Of a stretch of DNA of 64,000 bases, positions 27,427 to 35,270 are shown in pieces. The translations under genes and the position numbers were made by a program. Every line of letters starts with the position of its first letter. The first letter of the stretch is position 1. Source of the stretch: Gordonia sp. UBA7599. Lineage in GTDB: Bacteria; Actinomycetota; Actinomycetes; Mycobacteriales; Mycobacteriaceae. The notes under the pieces are model-generated. The model searched no databases. It saw nothing but the letters and a program-made list of their open reading frames with translations, and had not been told where the DNA came from. The DNA is taken from assembly GCA_002477755.1 (NCBI GenBank), contig DLKD01000038.1, forward strand, positions 1-64,000, written 5' to 3'.

Positions 27427-28149
27427 GTGCCGGTCTTGCGGATAGGCGCACTTGACGTCGCATACCAGCGGACCGGACAGGGCCCGCCGATCGTGCTGGT
27501 GCACGGCGGGGGCGACGACTCGAAAGGCTGGCAACCACAGATCACCGGGCTTGCCGACGAGTTCACCGTCGTCGCGTGGGACGAACCCGGGGCGGGTTTG
27601 TCGTCCGATGTGCCAGAAGGATTCGGACTCGCCGAATACGCGGATTGTCTTGCCGCGCTGATTGTTTCGCTCGGATTGGATTGCGTGCATGCCGCCGGGA
27701 TCTCGTGGGGCGGGACGGTCGTGCTGGAGCTGTGGCGGCGTCACCCGGCGCTCATCGCGTCGCTCATCCTGCTGGACACCTACGCGGGCTGGAAGGGATC
27801 ACTTCCCGGCGACGAGCTGCGTTCCCGCGTCGAGAGTGTCCGTGTGCAGATCGACGTCGGAGATCTGCCCAAAGGTGTCCGCCCGCAGACGATGGCGAAT
27901 CAGCTCACAGTGATGGCCGACGCCGATCTGCGCGAGGTGCTCCCGACGATCAGCGTGCCGGTCCTGCTGGTGTGGGGTGAGAACGATGCGCGGTCACCGT
28001 TGACGATCGCGCGCGAGTTCGCGGCCGCGATTCCGCACGCCGAACTCGTCGTCGTCGCCGGCGCGGGTCACCTCAGCAATCTGCACCGGCCGCAGGAGGT
28101 GAACGACGCCATCCGACGATTCGTGCGTCAGACGTCGGCGAGTGCGTAG
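27427..28149 (+). CDS. Alpha/beta-fold hydrolase
   Basis: 240 aa from GTG 27427, chosen over a longer frame that overlaps the GNAT gene. Oxyanion region IVLVHGGGDDSKGW, nucleophile elbow HAAGISWGGTVVL (Ser), acid in LLVWGENDARSPL and the catalytic His in VVVAGAGHLSNLHRP complete the triad. No signal peptide. It is a typical soluble esterase, lactonase or C-C hydrolase; the substrate cannot be told. Confidence 0.9.
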   Translation: MPVLRIGALDVAYQRTGQGPPIVLVHGGGDDSKGWQPQITGLADEFTVVAWDEPGAGLSSDVPEGFGLAEYADCLAALIVSLGLDCVHAAGISWGGTVVLELWRRHPALIASLILLDTYAGWKGSLPGDELRSRVESVRVQIDVGDLPKGVRPQTMANQLTVMADADLREVLPTISVPVLLVWGENDARSPLTIAREFAAAIPHAELVVVAGAGHLSNLHRPQEVNDAIRRFVRQTSASA

Positions 28150-28207
28150 ACGTGGACGGGTTCAGCCTAGCCAGGATAGAAGGCATTTTCCGGTCCTAGG
28201 AGCTACG

Positions 28208-28253
28208 CGGGCGATCGTTACCTTCTTCGCGTAAAGATCGACCGCACAACTCG
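28208..28253. repeat. Dispersed palindromic repeat, copy A
   Basis: Stem arms 28208-28221 (CGGGCGATCGTTAC) and 28231-28244 (GTAAAGATCGACCG) match at 12 of 14 positions around a 9-nt loop. The stretch 28213-28253 also shares about 34 of 41 bases with 31879-31919. It lies between convergent genes, so it may also act as a terminator for both. Confidence 0.7.
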
Positions 28254-28256
28254 GGG

Positions 28257-29387
28257 TCAGCGTGCAGCAGTGAGGACGATGAGGTCGGGGCTCTGGAACT
28301 GGGTGAAGAACACGGTGCCGGTGCGAGCGTCGACGGCCGGGGTGTGCGGTTCGCCCGCGGTCCGAATCGTCGTGAGCACCGTCGCGCTATTGAGGTCGAC
28401 GACGGTGATTGACTTGGAGAACAGGTTCGACGTATAACCCAGGCCGCGACGCGAATCGACGGCCAGAGTCACCGGCGTTGAGTTGGTCTGGATGCGCTTA
28501 CCGACGGTCAGCGTCGTCGGGTCGAGGACGCCGATCTCACCCGTCTTGAAGCTCGTCAGGTACACCAACCCCGTCGAGGGGTCGACGCTCGGGCGCGTGT
28601 TCTGCGGGGTCGCGATCTTCTTGACCACACGCTTGGTCGTGAGGTCCACGACGGCGACGTAGTGCTCGCCGCGGCTGTTCTTGGTGTCGGCGTTGCCGAC
28701 GTAGAGGCGTCGGCGCTGCGCGTCGACTGCCGGTACCGAGGCCTTGTACAGCCCGGGGATCTGTCCGACCTGCTGGCGCGTTCCAGGGTTGATGACAGCC
28801 ACGAGGTCACGGCTGAACACCGCAATGTAGGCCAGCCCGGTGACCGGGTCGACGGTCGTGCCCATCGGGTGGGCGAGCGGTCCGTCGCTGCCCCGCACGA
28901 TGTCCGACGGTCGGGCGGCGCGCGCAGTCATCGGCACGATCGCCGCGCCGTTGGACTGGGCGTTCGTCGTGACGATCAGGCCGCGCCGGGTGTCGAGCGC
29001 AAGACCGGCAGGCACCTGCGGCGACGGGATCTTCACCCCGTAGGCGTTCATCGACCCGGCCGGCAGCGGCAGGTAGTCGATCGTGCGGGTCACCCGCCGG
29101 GTGTCGGCATTGAGCACCGCGATCTTGGGGTTCAGCGGCCGCGGCACCGGCCATACGCGGCCGTTGATCTTCTTGCTCCAGCTGTCCCCGTCGGCGACGA
29201 ACACCGCGCGCCGCTGCGAGTCGACGGCGAGTTGGCCGCCCGAGGTGATCCCACCGCTGATCGTCGTCGTCGTGAAACCCGATGCCGGAGCGGCCGACGC
29301 CGGGGAGGCGAGAATGAACGGAAGAGCGACGGCGACGGCGAGGAGCGGCGTGCAGGCACGACGGAAATGTCGGTTTCGCGAAGTCAT
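28257..29387 (-). CDS. Secreted YncE-like beta-propeller protein
   Basis: 376 aa. Residues 1-32 are a Sec signal peptide (RNRHFRRACTPLLAVAVALP, cleavage after ASA). The rest is made of repeated about 45-residue blades with DxxRR.VFVxD and NPGTRQQVGQIPG, DLTTKRVVKKIATP, DPTTLTVGKRIQTNS, DLNSATVLTTIRTAGEPH motifs, i.e. a YVTN/YncE-type seven-bladed propeller. Such proteins are exported and bind ligands or DNA; E. coli YncE is, as I recall, iron-repressed. A palindrome resembling half of an IdeR/DtxR iron box lies 22 nt upstream of the start, which fits iron control here too. Confidence 0.85.
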   Translation of the reverse strand: MTSRNRHFRRACTPLLAVAVALPFILASPASAAPASGFTTTTISGGITSGGQLAVDSQRRAVFVADGDSWSKKINGRVWPVPRPLNPKIAVLNADTRRVTRTIDYLPLPAGSMNAYGVKIPSPQVPAGLALDTRRGLIVTTNAQSNGAAIVPMTARAARPSDIVRGSDGPLAHPMGTTVDPVTGLAYIAVFSRDLVAVINPGTRQQVGQIPGLYKASVPAVDAQRRRLYVGNADTKNSRGEHYVAVVDLTTKRVVKKIATPQNTRPSVDPSTGLVYLTSFKTGEIGVLDPTTLTVGKRIQTNSTPVTLAVDSRRGLGYTSNLFSKSITVVDLNSATVLTTIRTAGEPHTPAVDARTGTVFFTQFQSPDLIVLTAAR

Positions 29388-29393
29388 TACCGC

Positions 29394-29422
29394 ACCTTAG
29401 CAAGGTACTTAGGGCAACCTAA
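29394..29422. promoter_or_regulatory. IdeR/DtxR-like palindromes upstream of the propeller gene
   Basis: TTAGGGCAACCTAA (29409-29422) matches 12 of 14 bases of the right part of the IdeR consensus TTAGGTTAGGCTAACCTAA; a second palindrome ACCTT-AGC-AAGGT (29394-29406) abuts it. They lie 7-35 nt from the propeller gene start, in the expected promoter/operator position for iron-dependent repression. Confidence 0.5.
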
Positions 29423-29462
29423 AAGACCGTACTGGAATCATCGCCGCCCGCCGTCGCCTAGA

Positions 29463-29479
29463 TTCAGACATGGTCTGAA
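29463..29479. promoter_or_regulatory. Palindromic operator before the FadE pair
   Basis: Perfect inverted repeat TTCAGAC-ATG-GTCTGAA, 27 nt before the proposed ATG 29507. Size and symmetry suit a TetR-type lipid-metabolism repressor; no regulator gene is adjacent. Confidence 0.5.
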
Positions 29480-29506
29480 CATGGCCGTTGGCAGATGGAG
29501 TGCGAC

Positions 29507-30739
29507 ATGGATATGGCGTGGTCGGACGAGGACGTGGCGTTTCGCGACGAAATCGTGGCGTTCCTCGACGAGAAGCTGACCCCGGAGCTGCGCGCTGCGG
29601 GCACACTGCGGACCAGCGTGTACGCCGATCACGAAGCGTCGATGGAGTGGCAAGCGATCCTGCACGAGCGAGGGTGGGCGGCCCCCGCGTGGCCGGTCGA
29701 GTACGGCGGATGCGATTGGTCGCTGACCCAGCACTACATCTTCGCGCGCGAGTCGATCCTTGCCGGCGCGCCGGCGCTCTCGCCGATGGGGTTGCGCATG
29801 GTTGCCTACGCCATCGTCGCGTTCGGCACCGACGAGCAGAAGGACTTCTTCCTGTCCGGCATCCTCGACGGCAGCGTCTTCTTCTGTCAGGGGTACTCCG
29901 AGCCGGAGTCAGGATCGGACTTGGCGTCGCTGTCGATGGCGGCGGTCGAGGACGGCGACGACCTCGTGCTCACCGGCAGCAAGATCTGGACCACCCACGC
30001 CGCCGAGGCCAACTGGATGTTCGTCCTCGTGCGGACGTCGCGCACCGGTCGCAAGCAGGAGGGCATCACCTTCATCCTCGTCGACATGACGTCGCCCGGC
30101 ATCGAGGTCCAGCCGCTGGTGATGGCCTCCGGTGAGCAGATCCAGGCCCAGGTCTTCTTCGACGGTGTGCGCGTTCCCAAGGCCAACGTGCTGGGCAAGA
30201 TCGACGACGGGTGGACGGTCGCGAAGTACCTGCTCGTGTTCGAGCGTGGTGGCGGGGCGGCGGCACCGGCGTTGCAGGTGATGGCGCAGCGCCTCGGTGA
30301 GCACGCCGCCGGTGTCGTCGGCCCGGACGGCGGGCCGCTGGCGGATTTTCCGCCGTTCGCGGCCAAGCTCGCCGACATCAAGGTGCGTACCCGGGTGTTG
30401 GAGGTGCTCGAGTACCGCGCCTTGGCGGCGATGAGCACCGGGAAGGATCCCGGGTCGGTGGCGTCGATGCTCAAGGTTCTGGCGACGGAACTCTCGCAGC
30501 GGATTACCACCCTGGGTGTCGAGGCAGCCGGTCCGCACGGCCGCGTCTTCCAACCACATGCGACTAAGCCGGGCGGCCCGATCTCGCAGTACGTGCCACC
30601 GACCGACGGCTACGTGAGCGGTGAGCCCTGGCAGGCCGTCGCACCACTCCACTATTTCAACGACCGTGCCGGATCGATCTATGCGGGCAGCAACGAGATC
30701 CAGCGCAACATTCTGGCCAAGGCCGCACTCGGTCTGTGA
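29507..30739 (+). CDS. Acyl-CoA dehydrogenase, first of a pair
   Basis: 410 aa from ATG 29507, which follows a GGAG; ATG 29495 and 29513 are alternatives. N-terminal helical domain, then FCQGYSEPESGSDLASLSMA (FAD/acyl loop), GSKIWTTHAAEANWMFVLVR, and the C-terminal helical domain ending AGSIYAGSNEIQRNILAKAALG. In classical enzymes the loop is YEGT with a catalytic Glu; here Ala replaces it. That pattern, plus a second fadE starting 15 nt downstream, matches the heteromeric FadE pairs of Mycobacteriales used for steroid side chains and other branched substrates. Preceded by a palindromic operator. Confidence 0.9.
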   Translation: MDMAWSDEDVAFRDEIVAFLDEKLTPELRAAGTLRTSVYADHEASMEWQAILHERGWAAPAWPVEYGGCDWSLTQHYIFARESILAGAPALSPMGLRMVAYAIVAFGTDEQKDFFLSGILDGSVFFCQGYSEPESGSDLASLSMAAVEDGDDLVLTGSKIWTTHAAEANWMFVLVRTSRTGRKQEGITFILVDMTSPGIEVQPLVMASGEQIQAQVFFDGVRVPKANVLGKIDDGWTVAKYLLVFERGGGAAAPALQVMAQRLGEHAAGVVGPDGGPLADFPPFAAKLADIKVRTRVLEVLEYRALAAMSTGKDPGSVASMLKVLATELSQRITTLGVEAAGPHGRVFQPHATKPGGPISQYVPPTDGYVSGEPWQAVAPLHYFNDRAGSIYAGSNEIQRNILAKAALGL

Positions 30740-30754
30740 CGAAGCGGAACACCG

Positions 30755-31879
30755 ATGGACTTCACCCTCACCCCTGAACAGCAATTGCTCTCTGACGGCA
30801 TCGCCAGGTTCCTCGATGCCCGCTACGACCTCGAGACCAGCCGGACCGCAGTCAAGACCGGTCCAGGCTGGCAGCCCGACGTGTGGCGTGCCCTGCATTC
30901 CGAGTTGGGCGTCATCGGTGCCGTCGTTCCCGAGGAGATCGGCGGCGACGGCGGCGGCGCCGAGGAACTGATGGTGATCACCGAGGCGCTGGGCCGCTCG
31001 CTGGTCGTCGAACCGTATGTCGACTCGGTGGTGCTCGGCGCACGTCTGCTGCATGCGACGGGTGCGCCGGCCGCTCTCGAGGCGGCGCGGCGGATCGTCG
31101 ACGACGGTGCGGTGTCCGCGCTGGCCGCACTGGAGGATTGTTCCGGCGGCGACGTGGCACGGATCGCCACCTCAGCGGTCTCCGACGGTTCCTCGTGGGT
31201 CCTGAACGGGACTAAGGCCGTCGTCACGTCGGCGCCCATCGCCGAGTACCTCATCGTGAGTGCGATGCTCGACGGGAAGGTAGCCCTGTTCCTGCTGTCG
31301 CTGCGCGACGCACATGCCGGGTTGTCGTCGCACGTGGTACGCACGATCGACGACCGTCCCGCCGCGGATCTGACGCTCGACGGGGTTGCCCTGCCAGCCG
31401 ACGCGTTGGTCGCCCGAGACGGACTCGCGCTGCTCGAGCGGGCGTGGGACGAGGCGACCGCCGCCGTTATATCCGAAGCGGTCGGGCTGATGCGCAAGGT
31501 CCTCGACGACACCGTCGCCTACACGAAGGCGCGTGAACAGTTCGGGCAGCCGATCGGCAGTTTCCAGGTCCTACAGCACCGCATGGTCGACATGTTGATC
31601 GAGCTCGAGCAGTCGGTGGCCGCGCAGTACCTGGCGATCCTGTCCCTCGACGATCCGCCCGTGCAGCGTGCCGCTGCGGTGTCGGCGGCCAAGGTGACCA
31701 TCGCCCGTGCGGCCCGGTTCATCGGGCAGAACGCCGTGCAGCTGCACGGCGGCATGGGCATGACCGAGGAACTGGCGATCGGCCACTACTTCAAGCGCCT
31801 CACCGCGATCGAGTACGAATTCGGCACGTCCGACGCGCATCTCGACAGGTTTGCCCGGGTGACGGCAGCTGAGCAGTAG
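30755..31879 (+). CDS. Acyl-CoA dehydrogenase, second of a pair
   Basis: 374 aa from ATG 30755. Motifs: LLSDGIARFLDARYDLE at the N-terminus, IGAVVPEEIGGDGGGAEEL, then VSALAALEDCSGGDVARI in place of a canonical FAD loop, VLNGTKAVVTSAP, EQFGQPIGSFQVLQHRMVDM and AVQLHGGMGMTEELAIGHYF. The shorter, more divergent sequence is typical of the partner subunit in FadE heterotetramers. The stop codon falls inside repeat copy B, close to the tRNA gene. Substrate unknown; co-transcribed with the preceding gene. Confidence 0.88.
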   Translation: MDFTLTPEQQLLSDGIARFLDARYDLETSRTAVKTGPGWQPDVWRALHSELGVIGAVVPEEIGGDGGGAEELMVITEALGRSLVVEPYVDSVVLGARLLHATGAPAALEAARRIVDDGAVSALAALEDCSGGDVARIATSAVSDGSSWVLNGTKAVVTSAPIAEYLIVSAMLDGKVALFLLSLRDAHAGLSSHVVRTIDDRPAADLTLDGVALPADALVARDGLALLERAWDEATAAVISEAVGLMRKVLDDTVAYTKAREQFGQPIGSFQVLQHRMVDMLIELEQSVAAQYLAILSLDDPPVQRAAAVSAAKVTIARAARFIGQNAVQLHGGMGMTEELAIGHYFKRLTAIEYEFGTSDAHLDRFARVTAAEQ

Positions 31880-31919
31880 ATCGTTACGTTCCTCGAGTCG
31901 GGATCGACCGCGCAACTCG
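31879..31919. repeat. Dispersed palindromic repeat, copy B
   Basis: GATCGTTACGTTCCTCG, then GGATCGACCGCGCAACTCG, aligned base for base with 28213-28253 (about 34 of 41 identical). The stem is more degenerate than in copies A and C. Lies between the fadE stop codon and the tRNA 3' end. Confidence 0.65.
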
Positions 31920-31923
31920 TCGG

Positions 31924-31998
31924 TGCCCCCACTGGGACTCGAACCCAGACCGGTACCGGTTTTAAGCCGGTTGCCTCTGCCAATTGGGCTATGGGGGC
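31924..31998 (-). tRNA. tRNA-Leu(UAA), short variable loop
   Basis: 75 nt. Acceptor GCCCCCA/TGGGGGC plus A73; D-arm with a 3-bp stem GCC/GGC; anticodon stem ACCGG/CCGGT with loop CTTAAAA, giving anticodon UAA (reads UUA, Leu); T-arm CTGGG-TTCGAGT-CCCAG. The CCA end is not encoded (ACCG follows). The variable region is only ACCGGT, 6 nt, whereas tRNA-Leu normally has a long variable arm. Isotype is assigned from the anticodon only. Confidence 0.9.
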
Positions 31999-32053
31999 GC
32001 GGGTCAAGAATGCCACGCGCTATCGCGCGGCTGTCCAGTAGTAGTGGCGACGG

Positions 32054-34249
32054 TCAGCAGCGCCCTGCGCCGACGGGCAGTCCACTCCGCAGCGGCAAGT
32101 CGCGCGAGGAGAACCCGACCTTGACCGCGGCGCACCCGTCCGACACCCGCCAGCCCGACGCTGAGGTACTCCAGTACGACAGGGCGCGGCGGTCCAGCGG
32201 GAAATTCACCGTCATCGATTCGCCCGGCTGGAGGTACACCTTGGTGAAGCCCTTGAGCGCCGACGGCGGCTGCGGCACACCTTGTGACGAGGGCAGACCC
32301 AGGTAGAGCTGCGGGACCGCAAAGCCGGCACGCGATCCGGTGTTTGTAACTATGGCGCGCACCGTCGCCTGGTCGCCGCCACCGGTCACCGACAGTCCGG
32401 ACAGCCGGAATGTCGTGTAGGACAGGCCGTAGCCGAACGGGTACGCCGGGCGCAGGTTCTTCTCGTCGTACCAGCGGTAGCCGACGAACACGCCCTCGCT
32501 GTAGTGGGTGTCGAATCCGGCGTTGCTGCCCGGATACCGGTCCCGACGGCCCGCCGTCGGCAGCTGGCCCTCATTCGCCGCGTAGGTGATGGGGAGACGC
32601 CCACTCGGGTCGACGTCGCCGAACAGTACGCGGGCCACTGCCGGGCCACCGTGCGCACCGGGGTACCAGGCCTGCAGGATCGCCGGCACCTTCGTGCGCC
32701 ACGGCATGAGGCTGACACCGCCGGACTCGAGGACGACGACCGTCTTGCCCTGGGCGCGTGCCACCGTGTCGATCAAGGCATCCTGGTTGCCCAACAGCGA
32801 CGGGCACTGCAGCGATAGACAGCCTCGGTCGGCGCCCTCGCCGTAGGCATCGCGGGCGACGACGATTGCCACGTCGGCGCGGCGCGCGAGTGACGCTGCG
32901 CGCGCATGGTCGCGACCGTCGTCGTAGGTCACCGTCACCTTCGAACCGGCCCGTGCGCGGATGCCGTCGAGGATCGAATGGTTCGTGAACGGCTTCACCG
33001 CACCCGATCCGCCGCCGACGGCGAATTCGGTGGCCGGCGATCCGATGACCGCGATCGAGCGGGTCGTCGTCGAGATGGGCAGCATCGAGCGCTCGTTGCG
33101 CAGCAGGGTGGCTGCGGCTTCGGCGATCTTCTGCGACGCCTTCCCGTCGGCCTGCTTGTCGATCTGCGCATCGTTGTTTCGGTAAGCGGGCCTATCGAAC
33201 ACCCCGAACCGGAACCAGGTCACCAGCATGTGGCGGACGGCCCGGTCCACGGTGCTCGCCGGCGCCGCTCCACTGGCCAACGCGGCCTTGATGAACGCGG
33301 GTTGGTAGGCCAGCGGTGGCCACGGCTCGAAGTCGAGGCCGTTGTTCAGGTTGCCCGGGGTGTTGTGGGCGGCCAGGTAGTCGGCCAGTGTGTAGCCCTT
33401 GAACCCCCACTCGGTGCGCAGGATCTTCTGCAGCAGCTCCTTGTTCTCACACGCGTACGGGCCGTTGACCCGGTTGTAGGCGCACATGATGGTGCCGACG
33501 CCGGCGTCTTTGACCGCCGCCTCGAACGCGGGCAGGTAGATCTCCCGCAGCGCGCGGCTGTCGACGATCGAGTTCTGCACCATGCGGCTGCCCTCTAGGC
33601 CGAAGCCGAACGGCGATCGGGCCACCAATTCGCCGCCGGCCAGGTCGACACCCTCCTGGTTGTTGGCCGCGTAGTGCTTGACGTTGGCGATGACGCCGGT
33701 GTTCTGGGCCGCCTTGATCCAGGCAACGGCGATGCGCGAGGTCAGCAGCGGATCCTCGCCGTAGCCTTCGAAGGTCCGGCCACCGAGCGGGGTGCGCGCG
33801 ATGTTGACGGTCGGGGCGAACACGACGTCGTTGCCCTTGAACTTGGCTTCGGTCGCCACCACGCGACCGTGCGTGCGGGCCAGGTCGGGATCGAATGTTG
33901 CGGCCAGCGCGAGCGGGGCGGGCAGGCCGATCGATTTGCCCTGGCGCGGACCCACCGGGCCGTCGCTGTAGTAGATCGTGGGAACGCCCAACCGTGGGAT
34001 CCCGTTCTGTACGCCGGTGTGCTCGCCCTCGACCGCGACGGAGGTGATGCGGTCGCCGCCGAGCAGGTCGATCTTCTCGTCGGGAGTCATAGCGGCGAAC
34101 AGCAGATCAGCGCGGCGTTCGGGGCTCAAGGTGGTGTTACACCACGCGTGGTTGCCGCAGCGACCGCTGGCTTGAGCCGATGCCGGGGGCAGGACCAGAG
34201 AGAACAGGACCGTGGCCGCCACGGCGAGGGTCGTGAAGTAGGCGCGCAT
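32054..34249 (-). CDS. Secreted glycoside hydrolase family 3 (beta-glucosidase-like)
   Basis: 731 aa. Residues 1-27 are a Sec signal peptide (cleavage after AQA). The GH3 N-terminal barrel contains NIARTPLGGRTFEGYGEDP, LTSRIAVAWIKAAQNTGVIA, NVKHYAANNQEGV (transition-state Lys-His pair) and the nucleophile Asp in WGFKGYTLADYLAAHNTPG. The C-terminal GH3 domain (IAVIGSPATEFAVGGGSGAV, VVLESGGVSLMPWRTKVPAI) and a fibronectin III-like domain (FGYGLSYTTFRLSGLSV) follow. It would cleave beta-linked glycosides outside the cell; sugar specificity is not evident. Full-length for the three-domain BglX-type layout. Confidence 0.92.
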   Translation of the reverse strand: MRAYFTTLAVAATVLFSLVLPPASAQASGRCGNHAWCNTTLSPERRADLLFAAMTPDEKIDLLGGDRITSVAVEGEHTGVQNGIPRLGVPTIYYSDGPVGPRQGKSIGLPAPLALAATFDPDLARTHGRVVATEAKFKGNDVVFAPTVNIARTPLGGRTFEGYGEDPLLTSRIAVAWIKAAQNTGVIANVKHYAANNQEGVDLAGGELVARSPFGFGLEGSRMVQNSIVDSRALREIYLPAFEAAVKDAGVGTIMCAYNRVNGPYACENKELLQKILRTEWGFKGYTLADYLAAHNTPGNLNNGLDFEPWPPLAYQPAFIKAALASGAAPASTVDRAVRHMLVTWFRFGVFDRPAYRNNDAQIDKQADGKASQKIAEAAATLLRNERSMLPISTTTRSIAVIGSPATEFAVGGGSGAVKPFTNHSILDGIRARAGSKVTVTYDDGRDHARAASLARRADVAIVVARDAYGEGADRGCLSLQCPSLLGNQDALIDTVARAQGKTVVVLESGGVSLMPWRTKVPAILQAWYPGAHGGPAVARVLFGDVDPSGRLPITYAANEGQLPTAGRRDRYPGSNAGFDTHYSEGVFVGYRWYDEKNLRPAYPFGYGLSYTTFRLSGLSVTGGGDQATVRAIVTNTGSRAGFAVPQLYLGLPSSQGVPQPPSALKGFTKVYLQPGESMTVNFPLDRRALSYWSTSASGWRVSDGCAAVKVGFSSRDLPLRSGLPVGAGRC

Positions 34250-34285
34250 GAGTCTTCCGGATCGAGGCTGTGCATCAGCACACGA

Positions 34286-34823
34286 TCACAGCGCCGCGTG
34301 CATCTCCCAGTAGAGCATTTCAGATGCTTCGATCGCGGCTACCTCGGTGGTGGCTTCGGCGGTCAGTCGCAGTGCGTCGCCGGCTTCCAACTCAGCGTCG
34401 ATGCCGGCGACGGTCATCCGGCCGGTGGGCAGGTAGAGGTGGCCGAAGGGCGCGGCGGGCAGCGTGACGCGCTGCCCGGGTGTCAGGCGCGCGACGTGCA
34501 GCGTCGCGAAGCGGTTCGCCAGTGTGACGGCGGCGTCGACGCCCGGACGTCCCGACGCGGCGGCGACCAGCGCACCGTCGACGAGAAGGTCGGTGATATC
34601 GGCTTCCGCATAGCCGGGAGAGAGTCCTGATGTGTCGGGGGCGACCCACATCTGCACGGTCGAGACCCTCGCCGGGGTCGATGGTGTCGTCGTTGTTGAC
34701 CATCAGGACGCCGTGCGCGTTGCCGGCGAGGTCGTAGTTCCCGGTCGCGGGAAACGACTGCCACGAGTCGAGCCACTCGTTGTTCCAATGGTGGCGCTGG
34801 GCGCCGCGATGGACGGTGATCAC
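34286..34823 (-). pseudogene. Pirin-like gene broken by an internal deletion and frameshift
   Basis: The N-terminal part reads in one frame from GTG 34823 (ITVHRGAQRHHWNNEWLDSW ... LMVNNDDTIDPGEG), matching the start of YhhW/pirin proteins. At about 34660-34670 the sequence jumps to another frame, VSTVQMWVAPDTSGLSPGYA, which matches the pirin sequence some 55 residues further on, and continues to 34286. The metal-binding HxHxG region and the stretch up to the MWVAPD strand are missing. A deletion of about 165 bp that is not a multiple of three explains both gap and frameshift. The GTG overlaps the MarR stop by 4 nt (GTGA), so it was the third gene of the operon. It cannot make a working pirin. 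Confidence 0.75.
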
Positions 34824-35263
34824 TGTGCACCGCCGCCGCCGGAGAGTCGGCTCAGAATGGCGAGTAGGGCCCGCCCGTCGTCGGGGGAGAGCTTCTCGAC
34901 GAACAACGTCTGCACCAGCGCGAGGTGGTCGTCGGCGGCAGCGCTCAGCGCCGTCATGCCAACGTCGGTGAGGCAGGCGAAGTTGCCGCGCCGATCGGCG
35001 TCGGCACGCTCGCGCCGCACCAGTCCGGCGCGGCCCAGCTTGTCGATCTGATACGACAGCCGCGACGACGAGAAGACCATCGCGTCGGCGATCTCGCCCA
35101 TCCGCAGCCGATGCTGCGGGGCGTGAGAGAGGAGTAGCAGCACCTGGTAGTCGGCCAGTGCGAGGCCGTGACGCCGGCGCAGATCCTCGTCGAGAAGGGT
35201 TTGGATCTGCACCGACGTCTCGATGAACGGCTGCCATGCCGCCCAGCGCGGATCGGGACTCAT
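34820..35263 (-). CDS. MarR-family transcriptional regulator
   Basis: 147 aa. Winged helix region: LALADYQVLLLLSHAPQHRL, MGEIADAMVFSSSRLSYQID, KLGRAGLVRRERADADRRGN, with the wing ending FACLTDVGMTALSAA; N- and C-terminal helices form the dimer interface. Starts 7 nt after the upstream pirin stop, and its stop overlaps the start of the broken pirin. A 20-nt palindrome at 36268-36287, upstream of the first pirin, is the likely operator for autoregulation. Ligand unknown; pirin partners suggest redox or quinone/flavonoid sensing. Confidence 0.92.
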   Translation of the reverse strand: MSPDPRWAAWQPFIETSVQIQTLLDEDLRRRHGLALADYQVLLLLSHAPQHRLRMGEIADAMVFSSSRLSYQIDKLGRAGLVRRERADADRRGNFACLTDVGMTALSAAADDHLALVQTLFVEKLSPDDGRALLAILSRLSGGGGAQ

Positions 35264-35270
35264 CGTCGGG

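Noticed and set aside
31924..31998. tRNA gene as an attachment site for a genomic island
   Set aside because: No integrase, phage or conjugation gene lies nearby and I saw no direct repeat of the tRNA 3' end within the window.
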